Shown here piece by piece: positions 34,033 through 36,980 of a stretch of 36,980 nt of DNA. Positions within the stretch are counted from its first letter, which is position 1, and each line of letters starts with the position of its first letter. The translations under genes were made by a program, and so were the position numbers. Source of the DNA: a virus; the IMG/VR virus record IMGVR_UViG_3300021083_000174, positions 1-36,980 of that record. One strand, given 5' to 3'. The notes beneath the pieces were generated by a model. That model made no database searches. It was not told the origin of the DNA and saw nothing but the letters and a program-made list of their open reading frames with translations.

Positions 34033-34797
34033 TTATGACCAAAGGCAATCACGAATATTAACTAAGCGTATCAACATATCAGTATCTTCCTGTGCCCATT
34101 GTTCAGTTTGTTGATCCTCAAGTATCATATTGTTTTTATAATTTACATAATCTTCGGCTGTTTTATCAAAGTCATCATCTAAACATCCCATTGGAAATCC
34201 TTGGTCACTGTAACTACAATAATCAATTTGCTTTCTATTTGGCCTGTCTATCCACCAACGATATAATATCAGTATTTCTCTAGCTTTCTTAGCTTGTTCT
34301 GAGTCTCTTTGATTTACAGGCAATGTTGGATCGTCTAAAGTAGATTCCCATTCTAAGTGCTTTATGCCATAATCTGGATTTCTATAAAATAAATGCGAAT
34401 ATAATGGCAATTTTAATTTCCAGTCTTTCTTCACTTCGTCGTAATGTGAGTGATAATAATAGTAATGAAGAGATTGCTCAATTTCAACAAAGTCTTTCAA
34501 CAAATTAAAAGATGAATGTAATAATTGAGTGCTGATATCCTGATAATCAGGTTTAAGGCCAGTGTTAATTATATGATATCGATCATATGTTCGAACTCTA
34601 ATCCAGTTAGATAAATCATTAATTTTAAATTTTATAGGTCGGATATATTTCTTATGTATATCTTTATATATATAATGTCGGATTGGTGCTACTTTTTTGT
34701 ATTCTTCGTCAAAAAGTCTCCAGCCAGTGGATGTCAAAGACCCAGGTGGATTATAATGCATCCACCTGATTATTCTTTTTAAATATAATCTTATCAT
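34033..34797 (-). CDS. Conserved phage hypothetical protein
   Basis: 254 residues; N-terminus basic and aromatic (LYLKRIIRWMHYNPPGSLTS), later LLYRWW-like LILYRWWIDRPNRK and acidic C-terminus. The HYNPPGSLTSxGWRLF segment seems conserved among large phages. Function unknown. It ends at the start of the phosphatase gene. Confidence 0.65.
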   Translation of the reverse strand: MIRLYLKRIIRWMHYNPPGSLTSTGWRLFDEEYKKVAPIRHYIYKDIHKKYIRPIKFKINDLSNWIRVRTYDRYHIINTGLKPDYQDISTQLLHSSFNLLKDFVEIEQSLHYYYYHSHYDEVKKDWKLKLPLYSHLFYRNPDYGIKHLEWESTLDDPTLPVNQRDSEQAKKAREILILYRWWIDRPNRKQIDYCSYSDQGFPMGCLDDDFDKTAEDYVNYKNNMILEDQQTEQWAQEDTDMLIRLVNIRDCLWS

Positions 34798-34803
34798 TTT
34801 AAT

Positions 34804-35019
34804 TTACTGAGTTTTTGATACAAATTTATTTAATTTCTCTGCTTCTGCTATAATTTCTTCTGTAGTAGGACTATTTTTCATAAAATTTTCTAATTTACAC
34901 GATCCTGACAGTGATTCTGTTATTACTGTTTTAGCTTTTTCTTTTTGTAACAGAATATCATAGGCTAATTTTAGCAAATCAAGACGAATTTCATAAGGGG
35001 ATTTGGATGCAGTTGACAT
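34804..35019 (-). CDS. Small conserved phage protein
   Basis: 71 residues; YEIRLDLLKLAYDILLQKEK helix, then a short polar tail. Proteins beginning this way are common in T4-like phages, with no known role. ATG 35019 follows AAGGAAG. It lies behind a perfect promoter with an inverted repeat that could be an operator. Confidence 0.7.
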   Translation of the reverse strand: MSTASKSPYEIRLDLLKLAYDILLQKEKAKTVITESLSGSCKLENFMKNSPTTEEIIAEAEKLNKFVSKTQ

Positions 35020-35033
35020 TTTTCTTCCTTTTG

Positions 35034-35073
35034 ATATGTATGTAAGTAACGTAATTGCGGCCTACATACATAT
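35034..35073. promoter_or_regulatory. 11-bp perfect inverted repeat, candidate operator
   Basis: Arms ATATGTATGTA (35034-35044) and TACATACATAT (35063-35073) with an 18-base gap. One arm overlaps the -10 box of the promoter at 35072-35100 and the likely transcription start, so a protein bound here would block transcription. Confidence 0.5.
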
Positions 35074-35100
35074 TATATAGGAATTTTTATTATATGTCAA
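35072..35100 (-). promoter_or_regulatory. Perfect sigma70 promoter
   Basis: TTGACA (35095-35100), 17-base spacer, TATAAT (35072-35077). The TGA stop of the M15 gene (35097-35099) lies inside TTGACA. Confidence 0.85.
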
Positions 35101-35913
35101 TAATACCTTTTTAAACCATTGTCGTAATTGCCTCTATACATAGTACATACTTTAAATGGTGCGTTTGGTGCTCGATTGCCTGCAGAATTGAAACTTAAAT
35201 GATACCATACATTAGAACCTTTTGGACTATGTTCAAAAATAAACTGATCATATGGTAAATTATCTTTTATCCACGGGGCATTGTTCCAATAAGTGTCATA
35301 ATTCCAACCATTAAATTGAATATCAGCTGCTTGGCCTTTTACATGCTGGCTTAATCCATTTTTTACTGAATTTTCATTTCTAATACCAGAATTAATTCTG
35401 AATGGGCCGAATTGCGCAAATAATGGTTCAAGCACTTGAACTGCCAATGCCTGTAAATTAGCAAATCTAGCTTGGATAGTATATGTCGAATCAAAATTAG
35501 TCAATTCGTGGGGGAACATACATCCACGATTGGCATTCTGTGGACTATTAGTTCCATGGCCTATAGTGAAATATCTAAGAATGAAATTTGGACTTAATTG
35601 GACATCATAATTTGTGCCATCCCAAATAATTGCGGTTGTAGTTGGTGTATTTTTGCCTGGTGGTGGCACTAAATTTGTCGAAGTCGGTGCCTGTGTTATA
35701 GGGCCTGGTAGTGTAGTCTGCGTCGGTGCCGGAATTTGAATTCCTGTAGTATTAGCAGTGTTATTACCATTAACAATGTTTTCTTCTCTTTCGTCAGCAG
35801 TAGGATCTGATTGATCATCACCTACTAAATCAACTACTTGTTGAGCATTGGCGGCGGTGCTTGTCGATAATTGAACGCCGCCGCACTGTTATAATTGCTG
35901 CCGAACATCCCAT
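35097..35913 (-). CDS. M15-type D-Ala-D-Ala peptidase with a long linker and one CGGC +1 shift
   Basis: 271 residues after joining. ATG 35913 (MGCSAAIITV) comes just after the PAAR stop; skipping the C at 35883 (GTG CGG C, Gly11) enters GVQLSTSTAANAQQVVDL and a Pro/Thr-rich linker (PAPTQTTLPGPITQAPTS). The C-terminal peptidase has SGIRNENSVKNGLSQHVKG, QAADIQF (zinc His and Asp) and VWYHLSF (third zinc His). It should cut peptidoglycan cross-links during entry. Unshifted translation gives 28 residues. The domain itself is certain; the upstream join is well supported by codon count. Confidence 0.8.
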
Positions 35914-35914
35914 A

Positions 35915-36137
35915 TTACCCGCCCGCCGAAACATTTGGGCTACCAGTTGCCACAGTTGCTAATAAACTATTAGCATCACCAATTCTAACTACTGGTTTAC
36001 CACCGGCAAATACAGTAGAACTACCCTCGACCATAGTTCCTAAATCGGTGCAGCTATCACCTAATACAGAAATAATATTTCCATTAATAGTTACTGTAGG
36101 AATCCCAGGGCCGGGTTATTGTTGAACTATCACTCAT
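35915..36137 (-). CDS. PAAR-domain spike-tip protein with one CGGC +1 shift
   Basis: 73 residues after joining: ATG 36137, MSDSSTIT then CGG-CCC; skipping the C at 36113 (ACC CGG C) gives Gly9 and PGIPTVTINGNIISVLGDSC, then VEGSSTVFAGGKPVVRIGDA and ATGSPNVSAGG. These are PAAR repeats, as in T4 gp5.4, the metal-bearing point of the tail spike. It is followed at once by the M15 peptidase, so tip and lysin are made together. An in-frame TAA (35915-35917) ends it. Confidence 0.85.
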
Positions 36138-36166
36138 TACACTCCCGATATACGCAATATTTGGCA

Positions 36167-36481
36167 TCAGATAATCAATCCCTGTTTTTGTGGCACAATT
36201 ATAGAACTAAGAGATCCTTCATATGCTTTCAGAAATCCAGGTTCAGGTTCTTGATAGGCTACTATGTTCTGAATGTGGCAAGTCAATGGTTTTTCAAAAT
36301 TACCCATCATTAAATAAGGAATTAATGTTGGTCCATTCTGTGTTTGAATTAACATACACGCATTCTTTAATACCAATTCTGTATCGTTTACTGATGCAAT
36401 TTTAGCAATAATTTCTTCAGACGAAGATAACTTGAAAATTAAAATTTCGTCTTTCTTTAACTTTATATGTTCTAATAACAT
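36167..36481 (-). CDS. LSm-like small phage protein
   Basis: 104 residues. ILIFKLSSSEEIIAKIASV, NACMLIQ, YLMMGNF and SSIIVPQKQG follow a five-strand Sm-like pattern common in T4-like phages. Such proteins could bind RNA, but this is a fold inference only. It begins inside TAATG with the gene upstream. Confidence 0.65.
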   Translation of the reverse strand: MLLEHIKLKKDEILIFKLSSSEEIIAKIASVNDTELVLKNACMLIQTQNGPTLIPYLMMGNFEKPLTCHIQNIVAYQEPEPGFLKAYEGSLSSIIVPQKQGLII

Positions 36482-36630
36482 TAGATGGGTCCTTTTTCTT
36501 TGTTTAGAATTTCTTTCTTCATCTCGTCTACCAATATCTTCGATTTTTGTTCGATTTCGATCTGGCGCAACAGTGGAAGTTTAGCAATTATATCATCAAG
36601 TGTTCTTCTTACCTTAGGTGAATTTATCAT
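36481..36630 (-). CDS. Small helical protein
   Basis: 49 residues from ATG 36630: RRTLDDIIAKLPLLRQIEIE then a Lys-rich end. Coupled by TAATG to the LSm-like gene. Unknown. Confidence 0.6.
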   Translation of the reverse strand: MINSPKVRRTLDDIIAKLPLLRQIEIEQKSKILVDEMKKEILNKEKGPI

Positions 36631-36631
36631 T

Positions 36632-36688
36632 TTAATATATTCTCATATTTAAAATATTCTGCATTCCTAATCCGAGTTGAGAACTCAT
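36632..36688 (-). CDS. 18-codon mini-ORF, leader-peptide candidate
   Basis: ATG 36688, stop 36632-36634; MSSQLGLGMQNILNMRIY. GGGAG lies 7 bases upstream, and the promoter at 36721-36749 places it first in the transcript. Its stop is 1 base from the next start codon. It could be a leader peptide or a small conserved phage peptide. Confidence 0.45.
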   Translation of the reverse strand: MSSQLGLGMQNILNMRIY

Positions 36689-36720
36689 ATATATACTCCC
36701 ATGGTTATATAGAAGTGTAT

Positions 36721-36749
36721 ATTGTAGCAGATTACAATGCTGATGTCAA
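36721..36749 (-). promoter_or_regulatory. Sigma70-type promoter
   Basis: TTGACA (36744-36749), 17-base spacer, TACAAT (36721-36726) with extended -10 TGC. Drives 36688 and genes to its left, probably including the spike-tip genes. Confidence 0.8.
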
Positions 36750-36753
36750 ATTA

Positions 36754-36980
36754 TCAACCGCATTTACTACTGCCACAATTGGCACACACTTTACACCCTT
36801 CCTGATATACTACATTTTCCGAAGAGCATTCAGCACAAACTTCATTCTGCACTCTTTCGCCATCTTTAATTAATGATGCTAAATATTTACGAATATGAAA
36901 TACAAAACTACCAGCCAAACAATCGACCTTGTCTAATGTAGCAACAATATTCTTAATCAGAATACCGTGTCTCAAACATA
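36754..36980 (-). CDS. C-terminus of a probable ribonucleotide reductase, 5' end outside
   Basis: 75 codons visible; the start lies beyond the right edge. RHGILIKNIVATLDKVD and FHIRKYLASLIKDG are followed by CAECSSENVVYQEGCKVCANCGSSKCG, the zinc-ribbon ending typical of B12-dependent (class II) reductases. It would make deoxynucleotides, in line with ThyA and MazG in this genome. Other enzymes share this zinc ending, so the class is not certain. Confidence 0.6.
   Translation of the reverse strand, partial: CLRHGILIKNIVATLDKVDCLAGSFVFHIRKYLASLIKDGERVQNEVCAECSSENVVYQEGCKVCANCGSSKCG

Noticed and set aside
35915-35917. Stop-codon read-through joining PAAR to the next frame (GMFGSNYNSAAAF)
   Set aside because: The frame after TAA looks somewhat protein-like, but ATG 35913 with one CGGC shift gives a continuous frame into the M15 domain and an exact codon number, so two adjacent genes are simpler.
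36976-36980. A further CGGT shift at the right edge (ACA CGG T)
   Set aside because: In the frame that fits the reductase-like sequence the bases read CGT-free CAC GGT (His-Gly), so this CGG is out of frame.

Overview
The window looks like one AT-rich segment of a large tailed phage of the T4-like myovirus type. Nearly all of about 62 genes lie on the minus strand, tightly packed, with many ATGA or TAATG overlaps; only two small genes (8061-8366, 8985-9344) are on the plus strand. Recognisable phage functions are a gp44-type clamp-loader ATPase, a gp31/GroES-type co-chaperonin, an ATP-dependent DNA ligase, thymidylate synthase, an ExoX-like exonuclease, MazG, a PAAR spike protein and an M15 peptidase. 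The -35/-10 promoters match proteobacterial sigma70 very well (several TTGACA-17-TATAAT), and most genes have AGGAG-type ribosome sites. Together with the PrkA-YeaH-SpoVR trio and a ROSE-type RNA thermometer, this suggests a proteobacterial host (inference).

Layout, left to right (transcription mostly runs right to left). 1-8 kb: clamp loader, GroES, small unknowns, MazG. 8-10 kb: ClpP, two plus-strand genes, ExoX-like nuclease. 10.4-15.2 kb: prkA, yeaH and spoVR/ycgB in one operon behind a perfect promoter. 15.2-19 kb: acidic, probably virion-related proteins. 19-25 kb: DNA ligase, superoxide dismutase, a repeat protein, ClpS. 25-27 kb: small heat-shock protein, ribosomal protein bS21, ClpX. 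27.5-31.4 kb: QueD, FolE, ThyA. 31.4-35 kb: small unknowns and a calcineurin-like phosphatase. 35-37 kb: M15 peptidase, PAAR protein, an LSm-like protein and the C-terminus of a probable ribonucleotide reductase.

The main discovery is a systematic break in reading frame. Fourteen genes are interrupted 18 times, and every break is the same: an in-frame CGG followed by C or T, where skipping the C (+1) restores the protein with a glycine (GGC or GGT) at that position. Affected genes include the clamp loader (2 sites), thyA (2), folE (2), yeaH, spoVR, a cupin-like gene, the PAAR and M15 genes and several unknowns. The joined products have the lengths expected of their families: ThyA 264 aa with its cysteine at 146, YeaH 427 aa. 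CGG is otherwise almost absent as an in-frame codon: I found two CGGG and one CGGT. Either this phage or its host reads CGGC and CGGT as a four-base glycine codon (or shifts +1 there very efficiently), or an unusually regular sequencing error inserts C before GGY. The diversity of the preceding codons argues against classic slippage. All coordinates below are those of the joined genes.

The accessory content points to control of host proteostasis and nucleotide chemistry: ClpP, ClpX, ClpS, HSP20 and GroES on one side; ThyA, FolE and QueD (possible 7-deazaguanine synthesis) on the other; and a stress-signalling trio (PrkA, YeaH, SpoVR) that is typical of cellular genomes.
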